Source of the DNA: Hirudinaria manillensis
Taxonomy: Eukaryota > Annelida > Clitellata > Hirudinida > Hirudinidae
Length of the DNA: 64,000 nt
Assembly: GCA_034509925.1 (NCBI GenBank)
Contig: CM067532.1
Coordinates: forward strand, 1,581,142-1,645,141
Reading direction: 5' to 3'
How positions within the stretch are numbered: the first letter of the stretch is position 1; each line of letters begins with the position of its first letter. Positions 51,101-62,479 of the stretch are shown piece after piece. The notes under the pieces are model-generated. The model saw nothing but the letters and a program-made list of their open reading frames with translations, did not search any database and had not been told where the DNA came from. The position numbers and the translations under genes were made by a program.

Positions 51101-54100
51101 TGTTGTTGTTGTTGTTGTTGTTGGGACTTTCCCCTTGTGAAGATTTGGTTTGCTGGCAATGATGATGATGATGATGATCTGCCAAATCATGCGGTCCCGT
51201 TCACTTTTGACAGCTCGCATCTGGCGACTTGGATACGAAACAGAGGATCCACTTCATCATCAACGGGAAGTCGTGGGCCGTCATCAGGAAGCATTTCCCG
51301 AGCTTCGTTGCTAAGGTTCGTGTGTCTTTAGAAGCGGTTGTAATGTACAAGATGGCAATCAATTCGAGCGATAACGGTCACGGTGGTTATCGATTTTGAT
51401 GATAATCTGAGTGCTGGACAGAGATTTTGAGTACCAGTTGGTGCCGATATCAATTGGTTAACAACAACCTGGCGGCAATAACGACCACAAATCCTTTTCA
51501 TTGCAATCCTCAAACAAATGAATGTTGCGACCTTGAAATTAAAAATTTGAAAAGTTTTTTGTTATTTTTTTAAATTCTTCCTCTCAAGGACTAAGGTCAA
51601 CAAAGACTTTGCCTTGTCACTTGTGATAATGAATGTTACTGAATGTTGTTGTTGTCATTTGTTCTTATCATTGTTGTTGTTGTTGTTGTTGGTCGATGCA
51701 GTTGGCAGTGAGGGGCACAGTGTTTGCCAGATTTCTTCCTGAGCAGAAGCAGCAGCTCATTGAGGTCCTCCAAGAGATGGGGTACGTAGCATTGTGGTTT
51801 CATTTTGAATATATAACAAGCTATTTGAATATGCAAGATCTGGCAATTAGTCGTTAATAATTAATATGCGAACGTCAAAATGCGACAAATTAAAAACCGA
51901 ACTAGAACCTGTTTTGATGATTTGGCTTTTTAATTACCTTTCAATGAATATTTTATGATAATTGGATCCTACTTAATTCATGCGTTATTCATTCGTTCGT
52001 TATTTATTCAATATTGGATTTATATCTATTACATATATTATTTATATATATATTTGGTTGGATGGATGGATATGATGATATATTATTTACATTTATATAT
52101 ATATATATATATTATTTATATTCATATACATATGTTGTTATATTTATTAAATACATATTATTTATTTCATTCAATCATTCGTTCCCTCCACCAATTCACT
52201 CCGATTGCAGTTATTTTGTCGGGATGTGCGGAGACGGAGCAAACGACTGCGGTGCCCTGAAAACCGCACACGCAGGGATTTCGCTGTCGGAGGCAGAGGC
52301 TTCCGTAGCCTCCCCGTTCACCTCCAGGGAGCAGCATATCGGATGCGTCCTCGACGTCATCAGGTATGCGAGCCGTCGTGCGTACGTACAAAGTTGTGAT
52401 GTCGAGTGGTGGTCGTTAGCCAACTCGCGATTGGTCGGTTGGGTTTGTCGTTGCGTGACATCGGTGATTTCCGATAGGTGGAATTCTGTGGGTTAGAAAT
52501 TTAATTTTCCTGAAATAGGATCTTATGATCAATAACAATAATAATAGTAATAATGATAATAATAATTATAAATAATAAAGACCGGGCTGTTTTTTATTTC
52601 CAGAGAGGGCAGAGCAGCATTAGTGACCTCATTTGGAGTTTTCAAGTTCATGGCAGGCTACAGCATGACCCAGTTTTTTTCCGTTTGCCTTCTTTACTGG
52701 GTCAGTTCAAATGCTGGGTGTTATACCTTTTTTTTGAGAAAGAGTTTTGTAATAATTAAAATTAAATTAATAATTAACAACTTGTACAACAAATACTTAA
52801 AATATTTGTACAATTGGCATTTAATGAGATCAGAAGATACTTATCCCTTAGTAATTACTAATTGTAATTCTCTGGTTATTAATGAGCTCAGAATATTTTA
52901 TGATAATTTATTATGAATATTGAATATCGAATGAATGAACAACCCTAGGTTGGAGCCAATTTCACAGACTTCACGTTCCTCTACATCGATCTCATTCTCC
53001 TGACCACGCTCGGAATAACATGTAAGTTAATGATGATGATGATGATCATTGTGTTAATGATGATGATGATTGTGGTAATGATGATGATGGTGATGGCTCT
53101 TGTTGAATATTCATATAGTTCAAATTTGATAGATTTGATTATCAATAATAAACATGTCTCCTCGTCATAAACCTCTACAAAAAAAATCCCTTTCCAGTCT
53201 GCTATACTGGTGCTTCCAGGCACCTGGGCTCCAGGCCCCCCTCCATCAACCTGATCGGAGTGGCCCCGATTTCATCTGTCGTTGCCCAACTGGTACTCAA
53301 CTTCGCCTTTCAATTGGCCATCTGGAAGTTCACGGAAGCCCAGCCCTGGTAAGCAGACTACTCCTGCTATTCCGTGCCATTCCGACAGAATTTTGAACGG
53401 CTGCCATTATGTTAATCATACGAGAATTATATTTATTGCATGTGATTATCATGGTTGTGGCTACCTTCATTGACATGAATTATTAAGACATGAATAAATC
53501 AATTAATTATGCTAATGACCAACCACTTCTGCTGCCCTCGAGGTACGAGCCCTACGTACTCAGGGACCACGACTACAGGTGTCACGAGGTGACGGTCGTG
53601 TTCTGCATCTCGACTTTCCAGTACATCACGATGTCCGTTGCTTTCACAAAAGGACCTCCCCATCGCAAGACCATGTTTACAAATCGTAAGATTGGCTTCG
53701 TTTGGTTTTGCTTTGTTGACGTCGTTGATGGGGTTTTTTTTTTGTATGATAAATGTCTTTAGGTCGACTCTGATTGGTTGACGTATCCAGAGTAATTATG
53801 CTGTAGCGATGGGTCGTTATAATAATTACTTTAATATATTAATTAACTAGGCGTGGAATAATAGAATAGAACCATTATTTGCATCAGTGGTTCTCGAAGG
53901 TTTTGTTTTTTAGCATGCGCATAAATTTTAGGTCATTAACTGGCTTCGTTAAGTCTAAGGTTTGAATATGGTGCTAAGATTTGGAGATCGTTGATTTGTA
54001 TTTTTGCGGTTTGTTGTTTGGAGATTGTTGTTTTGTATTTTTGTGGTTTGTATATTCAGTGTTTTTAAATTACTTTTGTTGTAGCACTTTTCCTGGTGAA

Positions 54101-55053
54101 CCTGGTCTTGTGCATCGTCATAACGGTGTACATCGTAATGTACCCGTTCCAGTGGCTCGTTGAACTCTTTGAGGTTGGAATGTTTGAAGATGATTCGTGA
54201 TGGCGGTGGTAGTGATGGTGGTGGTGGTCATGATGATAATGATGATGATGGTGGGGTTCAGATTTCTTTATTGCTAACTTCATGAGAAATTTAAATCTCT
54301 TGAATTCACAAGAGATATCCCCTTAATCTTAGCTTTGAAGTAACCAGCAGTTTATTTCGATTAGATTTTAATTTTAAAACTTAATTCATCAATTGATTTA
54401 ACTTGAACTCTTGACCTCTTATTGTTGTTGTTATCACGTTGCAGCTGTCCCTCCCACCGTCACTCATTTTCAGAGCCATTGTCATCGTAGTGGCACTCCT
54501 GAACTTCATTCTCAGCATCCTCGTGGAAGTGAGTTCATACTGCAGATGTTTTCAAAGCATTTTCGTGCATCATTCCGAGCCTATATAATCAGACAAATCT
54601 CTGAGTTTTGAGAATCCATCAATTACTTATAATTTTATTTCTTAAATTATAATCGTTTTTTGTTATTTTTAATCGATAACCTCGTTGATCAGATGCGTTT
54701 CTTAATTGCTAATCACTAAGCAAGACTTTCATTATTGTTGTTGTTGTTGCCCGCACCAGACGTACATCATAGAAGGCATGCTGGACAACAAGTGCCTGCA
54801 CCCGATCAAAGAGAAGAGAAGAGGAGACAGCCTCAAGTACCTGGTCGTTGAAAGGGACATCTCCGACAATCCAATATCCCCGACCCGGTGCACCACCCTC
54901 ACCGAACTGCTGCAGCTCGGGGACCCGACCGGGTCCCCTTCCGGTCGGCCCGAGGAGGCCCCCGAAAAGGTGCTGCCTGCGGGAGATGCGCGATCTTTTT
55001 CCGTTGATTCGACGGCCAGCGAGGACAACAAATCCTTCGTCACGCCGCTCTAG
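41181..55053 (+). CDS. ATP13A3: P5B-type ATPase (ATP13A2/3-like polyamine transporter)
   Basis: P5B ATPases move polyamines out of late endosomes or lysosomes. Exons: 41181-41193, 41270-41490, 41798-41965, 42308-42363, 42783-42876, 43531-43581, 43873-43955, 44243-44317, 45604-45673, 45848-45982, 46336-46405, 46485-46616, 47260-47412, 47585-47730, 47819-48105, 48564-48711, 49030-49143, 49403-49559, 50007-50124, 50241-50365, 50911-51065, 51214-51315, 51702-51781, 52211-52363, 52604-52700, 52949-53021, 53198-53348, 53543-53685, 54085-54173, 54445-54528, 54760-55053. Every phase joins, giving 1,278 residues. Motifs: TGES (about 390), PPALPAAM in M4, DKTGT with the phosphorylated Asp near 563, KGSPE, TGDN and GDGANDC (about 925). 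[15 protein letters not shown] is closer to ATP13A3 than ATP13A2 as I recall them, so the symbol is a best guess. If the 13-bp first exon is wrong, the start is the ATG at 41323 (1,256 residues). Confidence 0.93.
42371..42470 (+). repeat. 17-bp intronic tandem repeat
   Basis: About six copies of TTGTTTTGTATCTCGTA with small changes, directly after the short ATP13A exon ending at 42363. Confidence 0.82.
43004..43072. repeat. (ATT)n then (AGT)n microsatellite
   Basis: About 17 ATT units pass into five AGT/ATT units, in an ATP13A intron. Confidence 0.9.
44170..44235. repeat. (GAT)22 microsatellite abutting an ATP13A exon
   Basis: Twenty-two GAT units end only a few bases before the acceptor actgcag at 44242. 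Confidence 0.93.
44485..45068 (-). mobile_element. Decayed 3' fragment of a non-LTR retrotransposon
   Basis: Minus-strand peptide pieces [16 protein letters not shown] and then [36 protein letters not shown] and LLGTAHI follow the order seen at the C-terminus of many invertebrate non-LTR polymerases. The PD...LIDV pattern suits a restriction-like endonuclease (R2/R4-like group). Frame is broken near 44950 and no reverse transcriptase remains. The element lies in an ATP13A intron in antisense orientation and borders an (ATT)n tract at 45067. Its 3' end appears as two diverged ~70-bp copies (44485-44558 and 44599-44672). Confidence 0.68.
45067..45182. repeat. (ATT)n/(ATC)n microsatellite next to the retrotransposon fragment
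   Basis: About 26 ATT units followed by ATC units. The tract meets the broken edge of the retrotransposon fragment at 45068. Confidence 0.93.
46838..46915. repeat. 13-bp AT minisatellite
   Basis: About six copies of AAATTATTATATT, one of them altered to T-runs, in an ATP13A intron. Confidence 0.8.
53975..54052 (+). repeat. Two-copy ~36-bp tandem duplication
   Basis: Both halves read TTGGAGAT(C/T)GTTG, then TTTGTATTTTTG and GGTTTG, in an ATP13A intron. Confidence 0.7.
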
Positions 55054-56918
55054 CTCCGACCCAAGGCCGTACCTTTGTCATCGTTTGATTCGAGTCTTTT
55101 GGTCTGGAAAAATTTTTGTTATAGGAAAATTTTTTGCACTCTAAACGAAAAGTGCACGTAAGGTTTTAATTTTAACCCATCCGGCGACAGTCTTCTTTAG
55201 TCTTCTTTAGCTGTTCACTTAAGTTGCATTCCTTGACTAACATCCTACGCTGTTGCCAAGTTTGCAAATGCCACCGCGTTTGGTCCGCAGTACTTGAATC
55301 GCTCTGGCGTGTCGTCATTCCGGATGGACGACTTTTCCGATGATCCGAGACGAGTCAGTTTTAGAAGTTTCTTATCGACTCGGATGTCTCAGAGGCGTAC
55401 TTCTTTCCATCCTTATGTGGCATGCTATTGCGATCGTATTTATTAGAATTTTGCTCTTTTGTACTTCTGTTATTCTTTGTATTCTTCATTGTCGGTCTGG
55501 TTAATTTTAACGTGAACTCGCAAATCTCAAATCTTTAGGATGCTTGCTTCCGAGTTTGATACGGACAAAAGTTGTTTTTGTTTGCAACGTTTGTGTCGAT
55601 CCACTTCTAGTTCTCTGAGCTGCGTGGTTCACGGCGATGAATTTTTATGCGTTTTACAGGCACCAATTTGTTCAATATGAAGTGTCTTAAAAGATTTTTA
55701 ACACCCCTTTGTTTCCAATTCTCTAGTACAGATTTTAATTTTAAAGCAATCATCTCACTTCTCGACACTGTCGCAGCGGCGCAGTTTGATATGACACAGC
55801 AATGCCCCTGCTTTTTTATTTTGCCCTGTACATTTGGGAATAAATTTGTGTGGCTTATCACCTTCCAAGAAAGATGCTGCTTTACTGTTTTATTTTGGAA
55901 TGATTTTATCAAGAAAATTTGTCAACCTGGTGGACTGAGGTGTTTCAAAGAGTCAGACGTTTTCATGAGCAAAATGGCCTCCATTCAAGTTTCAGCCATT
56001 ATAGGTTGCTCAGATGTGCTGTTGAGAACAGTTGCATTATTAGACTTAATTATTATCGCATTGTTAGGCTGGCAATCGAGGTGGGGCCTCATTTAGACAG
56101 AATGTTTTTGCCAAAATGGGTTTGGATCTCATTGAATGCTTTTGGTTTATTTTAATTGGCTTCGGGTATGTTATTCGCTTGAAATGTTGTAGGCTATAAC
56201 ACTGGCTGTTTGTTACCTTTCCAATTCCTTTAGTTCTGTTCTAGAGGTTGTTGATGGAGACATTTTCATTAACAATCATTAGAAAATGATAAGACGTTTC
56301 TGGGATCGTCAGAGTATTTATTTGAGTCGCACAATATAGTCTAAACAAGCTGAGTAAAAAGCTAAAAAAATCATAAATTATTTAATCCTAGATTTATATT
56401 TTGAATTTGGTACTTTAGAAAAATTATAAATATGATATAAGTCATCAGGGAAAGAGCATTACATGAAGAAACCGTCTGCTTTGCAAACTTGAAAAGGTGA
56501 GAAATTTGTTTCATGAAAACTTTCAAAATTAAAAATGATTTTTTACTGTAATTTTCAGTGATATTATAATAAATTATTACTTTGCTAATTTTGTCATCAG
56601 AGGAAATTTGGTTTATTTTTCATAATTTCATGTTTTTGTAAACTCGCACATTGTATCGGATCGCTGCATTAGCCGGCTGGGTCTCATAGCGAGGTATTTT
56701 GGATGTTTTAAAAATACATTTGCTTTTCCAAATTTAGACTTAAATTATCTAGATTATACGTTGCTTGTTTTTATCGTTTTCATCGAAACATTTTGGAACG
56801 ATGCGTTTCGTTGGCACAGCGGATTTTTCATGTTTTGAAGGTGATGCCGTGTTGCCGAGCAGACTTTGCATTAAACAAAATCTGATAAATTTCAGGAGCA
56901 CGAGAGATTTCATAAGCC
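55054..56918. other. ATP13A 3' UTR and spacer before AURKAIP1
   Basis: The ATP13A 3' UTR probably runs to near the AATAAA at 55839-55844. The rest is AT-rich. A 149-codon open frame at 55647-56096 has no recognisable domain and no splice context, so I treat it as UTR. Nothing else is supported. Confidence 0.5.
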
Positions 56919-57659
56919 ATGGCCAGGTGCTTGCTAAAGTCACTGATTCAAGTGACTACAAGGACAAACTGCTTTGTCCAAGGTTGGTAATCACTCACAA
57001 ATCTCAGGAATCTGAGATGTGTATTTATTTACTAAATGCCTGTGCATCTACTAATTATTTTCTTTTCTTTTACAGTATCTGGCACTTCAAAGCTCTTTTC
57101 TTCACTGACCAGTCAGCCAGCTAGGACTGTCAGGAATCCCCAAATCCCCTTTATCACATCATTGTACAACTTTGAGAACCATGCTTCACAAAACATAACA
57201 AAAGTCGATCCTGTTATAAATAAGCATTTAGTATATACAGACCCCGTCCTGGTGCACCAGTCGTACGAAAGGTTAGACCCGTTTGCAAAAATCGATGCAG
57301 AATGCCCAACCTTCAACAACAACAAGATCATTACTGAAGGCAACGTCAAAGAAACTCCGCTCCAGCTGATGCCAAACATGCTTGTGATCAGAAAGAGAAA
57401 AATGAGGAAGCATAAGCTGAAGAAATACAGGAAGAAGATGAAATTTGTGTGGAGGAGAGTTAGGCAAGCCAGAGAAAAGGCCAAAGAAAAGGCAATTGTC
57501 GATTACGAGAAGGATTTAGCCAAGTGGGCCAAGGAATACGATCCAGAGAAGGAGATAGAAAAAGTGCTGGCGAAAGCCAGAGATGCAGGATGGTTCATTG
57601 ACGTCATAGATGGCAAGATGAAGGTCAATATGGGAAACGATCCAGCATCAAAGTCGTGA
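56919..57659 (+). CDS. AURKAIP1: Mitochondrial small-subunit ribosomal protein mS38 (AURKAIP1)
   Basis: mS38 is a basic protein of the mitochondrial small ribosomal subunit. Exons are 56919-56982 and 57076-57659, giving 215 residues (human 199). The first exon encodes MARCLLKSLIQVTTRTNC, an Arg/Ser/Thr-rich, acid-free presequence suited to mitochondrial import. It is the only upstream frame whose donor (G|gttggt) matches the phase of the acceptor at 57075. The diagnostic C-terminal block reads MLVIRKRKMRKHKLKKYRKK, comparable with the RRRKMNHHKYRKL core of human AURKAIP1, followed by a helical Lys/Glu tail. The middle is poorly conserved, as is usual. AATAAA occurs at 57713 and 57724. Confidence 0.88.
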
Positions 57660-57678
57660 TTTCAACTCTTTGACCACT

Positions 57679-57729
57679 TTTATTTTTTGGCTATTTTGAC
57701 AAATCACGTGCAAATAAAATTTGAATAAA
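57679..57729. promoter_or_regulatory. Interdigitated polyadenylation signals of convergent AURKAIP1 and SDR genes
   Basis: Plus-strand AATAAA at 57713-57718 and 57724-57729 serves AURKAIP1. Minus-strand AATAAA (TTTATT at 57679-57684) serves the SDR gene. Each signal lies beyond the other, so the two mRNAs should overlap tail-to-tail by tens of bases. Confidence 0.55.
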
Positions 57730-57803
57730 TCACGATCTCGTTTGCATTCTTTTAATTCATTGTAAAATTTTGGGATCATATGTGCATATGCTAAAAGGAT
57801 TGC

Positions 57804-59185
57804 CTATTTTGGAGGCGATCTGGCCAGTAGTCCTGGGAATGCATACAGCACCTTCAGAATGGGTTTAGGAACGAAAGAGGCGAGATTCATGAGGAAGGCG
57901 TCGATTCCTATGACGTACCGACTTTGCGGTCTCTTGCTGAAGAGGGCGTGACAATAAGCTTCCGTCACCCTGTCTAGATTTCTAGAGTTGAATATCTTGA
58001 GGAATGTGCTACCAAGGAAAGTAACTGAAATCAAATTTAAGACATGATTTGTCAGTGGGTTATTAAGGGGTAACTAGAGATCTTGTTATTACTTTTCTTG
58101 AAGTTTTTCTCGCCATATTTCTTCCTGTCTCCTTCTGACATCCTCTCCCAGCATGCCTGGATGGATGGGTCGATGCTCTTAATGAAGTTGGTTGCATGAG
58201 CCCCTGGTTCTATGACCATGACTTGTATATTGGCACCCGTCATCTCAACACTTGGATGAAATATTGAATGTTTAGCAGATTATAAAAATAGCTGGACAAA
58301 TTAATTAGAAATGAAGCTTGAGGTTTACATAATCTTAAATTTAAAAAAAAGCTCATGGACTTGCAGAATGTACATTTGTTTATATTCAATAACTGAAATC
58401 AAGAACATCTTATGACATTAAATGCAGTTTAGACAGATTGACATGGACAACATATTCATACCTCAAGATATATGAAAATGTATTGAGAGCATTCTTGGAG
58501 ATGCAGTATGCAGCTGAATAAGGAGTATGGAATGTGCCCAGTATGCTGGTCATGTTCACAATTCTTGCCTTTTCTCTTGAGTTGGACTTCATGAGAGGAA
58601 GAGCAGAGATTATCATATCAAGAGCACCAAGGAAATTGACATCCAGTATTTCCTTGAAGTCTTTCCTTTGCAGAAACTCTGTTGGACCAATGGGTCCGCA
58701 GACACCAACATTGTTCACAAGACCCCAGAGACCTGCATATCAACATTGGGTAAGCCATTGTGCCACAATTGACCACAATTGATTATTCATTACTAACGTC
58801 TTCCTTTTAATTCATGCTTAACATCATCTATGACTCTTTGAACGTTTGTGCTGTCTCTGACATCAAGTAAGTATGCTTTCACATTACTTGAACATATATT
58901 CTTTATATGCTCAATTCCTTTGTCTGTTAGACAACAAGCATATACTTGGCATCCCATGCTGTCCAGTTTAAGGCATAATTTTAACCCAAAACCAGAATCG
59001 CATCCTGTCACCAGAATGCACCGCTCCTGTAATCTATCGACGTATTGAAGCCGGTAAAGCCACTTTAGTAATCGTATGATAAAGATAAACAAGGCGACTA
59101 GCGTAATGGCGTAAGCGTATTGCTCATTGTCGATAGCACGAATTACAAAGCAATGGGAAAGAAAATATCTAAGTAGAGACAGCAT
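57804..59185 (-). CDS. Membrane-anchored short-chain dehydrogenase, SDR9C (retinol/hydroxysteroid dehydrogenase) type
   Basis: An NAD(P)-dependent oxidoreductase of the retinol dehydrogenase/17-beta-HSD6 group. Four exons in transcript order: 59185-58798, 58732-58462, 58250-58093, 58024-57804; phases join for 345 residues. An N-terminal hydrophobic anchor (YAITLVALFIFIIRLLKW) precedes the Rossmann motif VTGCDSGFG. Next come LLDVRD, LWGLVNNVG, the catalytic Ser region NMTSILG and YCISK (Tyr-x-x-x-Lys), then IEPGAH. The substrate cannot be told from sequence; retinoids or steroids are usual. A five-codon upstream ATG frame (59220-59206) sits before the start. Genes of this family often occur in clusters, but only one copy is seen here. 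Confidence 0.9.
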
Positions 59186-61430
59186 TGGAACTCCTTCAAT
59201 CACAACTACGTTCGCACCATGTGAACGAAATGAGTGAAAGGGCCAAGCTTTTGAACTTCGTCAGATGACAAAAACCGGCTCGACAAATTAGCGTGAAAGC
59301 TTTAGCATCGACGATCCAATTATCTAGCGCTAGTACCGGAAGCTCATAATAATGGATACGGGCCATATTTGCGTGTCTTTTTTGGAAAAACTGAATCGCC
59401 ATCTTTTGAGCGTTAAAAGTTACGAGGATTCATAAATTAGGCGAGATTTAATTTACTACGTGTATAAATTCGATGAAATAGAATTTGTTATGCTTTAAAT
59501 ATTTTGTTTGAAAATTTTAATACTATATCGTGTTCAAAGACGTTGTGGGAGCCAACTGTAGATTAGATGTGTTATTTATAATGTCGCAACTTAACCACCC
59601 GTCGAATAACATTAATTCTCATTGGACTTAGTTGATCAAATGAAATCCAGAAATTTTCGTTGGAAAAAGATTGACCCACATCAAAAGTCGACGAATCTGT
59701 GCACAGAGTCGGTTGCGATTGCATTCCTAGACTTCAATAAATAAGATTTAATGTCCCACTGCCCGGTGTGAGAATGATCATTTGTCATTGGCCTGTTGGC
59801 CACTGGAGAGAGAAAGTTGAAGCGAAGGTATTCGATGGGAGAAAACTGGCATCAGATGAACGGCCTTGGCAGATATTGCATACCTTAGTGAAGCATAGTC
59901 AGTCAACTTCATTTATCCGGGCATAGTTTTTTTTTGTCGAAATGTTTTATTAAAAATTGAAGCAAAACATCTTCGAAGAAGTGATGAGATTTTTTTTTTC
60001 ATCGTTGATCATTCTGCATGGCAATTTGGAAATTTCTCATCCACCAGGGTTATGAGCGGATTCGCCTTAGTTTTGCAGTTTCGTATAAAAGGGACAATTC
60101 AAAAAGACAGTGCGGCAGATTTACTAAGACATTTCTGTCCGAATTAAAGCCCCGTCTGACAGATTCGTAAAATTATTGGACTCTGAGATAAGTTTTAAAC
60201 TTGATGCCGGCTGGGTTTTTACGCTCCTCTGCCGCTCTCCTGGAGACAAATATTTCCGTCATTGTTGCAATGGCACGACGATGTCGAAACAGTCGTTTGT
60301 TGAATTTGCATATAAATGTCCAAAGATATTAGTCATAACTGCTTTCTTTCTTATCGACCATAAAAAGAAACTCCTCTTTTCTTGGACGAGAAGGCATTTT
60401 GCCATCTCCGAACAGCTAATCCGTAGAGCAACAGCAATAGCTCCTATCAGAGTCATGCGTGTATTTCCATCACGGATCTTCTACCGCGTCACACCTGGTA
60501 ACGTTTCTGACACAATCACGTCTGCGCTTCTCTCGGAGGAAATATTCTGCTCGGCATTTCGAATGTAAATATTAATGCATCGAGGCGCAAAAGTTAATTT
60601 GAAGCGATTAAAAATTCTTTTGAGAATTTTATCCGGACAATTTGGCGAAAATTTCTCGAAACGACTAATGACGAGCTGGAGGAAGAAGAAGAAAAAAAAA
60701 GAACAGAAAGACTTAGAAAAAATTCTACAACGACGACGAGATAGAAGAGGAAAGAGCGAGAGATTGAGCGAACGTGGATGGGATTCCAGGAGGAGGATGA
60801 AGAGGAGGGAGAGGAGGAATAGAAGATGTGCAGATGCTGGAAGGAACATGTCTTTGAGAGGCAGCGTGGTCACATATCAGACAAACAGAAGCAATTACTC
60901 GCCACGTGACACCGCCCGCTTCAACACGATCCCTTTGCTCTCTGATGTCTTGTAACTAAACAAACAAGACCAAAGCAAACCCTTCTAGGAATTCTATACC
61001 ACATATGTCCTTTTTCCTGCCACACTGTCCATAATACCTCCCCACGCCGGCCCGCCCCTGGCACGTCCCTGGCCTGCGCCGCATCCATCCCAATCCCCTT
61101 CTCCCACTCTCACGCGTCCTGGTAACCAAACCCGACCGGGGTCCGAAGAACAAGCTCATCAGTGGCTCGTCATGAACTCGTTTCCGGGCACGGAACATTC
61201 TGGAAGCGATGACGATAGAGATGTTCCTCGTGAGAAGGGACTACCTACGATCATCATCGTCGTCGTCGTCGTCATTACCATCATCACCGATCATCATCGT
61301 CGTCATCGTCATCTCCATCACCATGGTCATCATCGTCGGTGTAACTAATAATGAAAACAAGGTGCGACAATAAGGTAATAAATAATTTAAAGTAACGACA
61401 GTAGGAATGATTCGTCCATCCACCATTGTA
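59186..61430. other. Intergenic DNA with no recognised gene
   Basis: AT-rich to about 60600, then a purine-rich stretch (60660-60830) and a C-rich, CpG-containing stretch (61030-61145). Open frames at 60176-60568 and 60575-60955 have no domain I recognise. A short (CGT/CAT)n tract lies at 61240-61330. Confidence 0.4.
60084..60090 (+). promoter_or_regulatory. Orphan TATA-like box
   Basis: TATAAAA followed by GGG lies in an AT-rich stretch, and about 30 bp downstream is a plausible start (acagtgcgg). No convincing coding exon follows directly. It could serve a noncoding first exon of the gene beginning at 62963, or nothing. Confidence 0.25.
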
Positions 61431-61830
61431 CGTGCATTCATTCATCCATCCATCAATTCATCAACAGCCGGAGTCCTACTCGTGATCTATGACGTTGGCG
61501 GTTTTCCTTCTGAGACACTGGAACTGTTGAGTATCACCCATCCGTTCATTCTTCCATCCATCCATCCATCCTTCCTATTCTTTCATCAGTTATCCAACCA
61601 TCCATCCATCTATCAATCCATCCTTCCATCAGTCCATCCATTCGTCCGTCCATTCTTCAATCAATCCGTTGTTGTATTTTATCAGTCATCCAACCATCAA
61701 TCCATCCATCCATCCATATTTATTCATTCATTCATCCATTCATCCGTCCGTCCGTTCAACCGCCCATATTCCTAACAATTCATTCTTTCAACCATTCATT
61801 CATTCATCCATCCATCCATCCATCCGTCTA
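61431..61830. repeat. Degenerate (ATCC)n tract
   Basis: CATC/ATCC tetranucleotides interspersed with other bases run for about 400 bp. They are complementary in sense to the perfect (TGGA)n tract that begins 80 bp further on. Confidence 0.8.
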
Positions 61831-61909
61831 TTCATCGATGCGGGCAGATCCTCGTAGAATGTGATCAGAGCACTAAAACATATTCCACAAAAAGTGGAGG
61901 ACGGCTGGT

Positions 61910-62477
61910 GGATGGATGGATGGATGGATGGATGGATGGATGGATGGATGGATGGATGGATGGATGGATGGATGGATGGATGGATGGATGGATGGATGGA
62001 TGGATGGATGGATGGATGGATGGATGGATGGATGGATGGATGGATGGATGGATGGATGGATGGATGGATGGATGGATGGATGGATGGATGGATGGATGGA
62101 TGGATGGATGGATGGATGGATGGATGGATGGATGGATGGATGGATGGATGGATGGATGGATGGATGGATGGATGGATGGATGGATGGATGGATGGATGGA
62201 TGGATGGATGGATGGATGGATGGATGGATGGATGGATGGATGGATGGATGGATGGATGGATGGATGGATGGATGGATGGATGGATGGATGGATGGATGGA
62301 TGGATGGATGGATGGATGGATGGATGGATGGATGGATGGATGGATGGATGGATGGATGGATGGATGGATGGATGGATGGATGGATGGATGGATGGATGGA
62401 TGGATGGATGGATGGATGGATGGATGGATGGATGGATGGATGGATGGATGGATGGATGGATGGATGGATGGATGGAT
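61910..62477. repeat. Perfect (TGGA)n microsatellite, about 142 units
   Basis: GGAT is repeated without interruption for 568 bp. All six frames stay open, which yields long artificial Met-Asp-Gly-Trp or Ile-His-Pro-Ser frames that are not genes. Confidence 0.98.
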
Positions 62478-62479
62478 AG

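Noticed and set aside
55647-56096. 149-codon open frame on the plus strand downstream of ATP13A
   Set aside because: No domain, no splice or promoter context, and competing frames in the same segment; most likely 3' UTR.
56801-56982. Longer first exon for AURKAIP1 beginning MRFVGT
   Set aside because: Its frame cannot be joined in phase to the acceptor at 57075; the ATG at 56919 can.
60575-60955. Lys/Arg/Glu-rich 126-codon frame
   Set aside because: It reads through a purine-rich tract that gives basic low-complexity sequence in any organism; no homology recognised.
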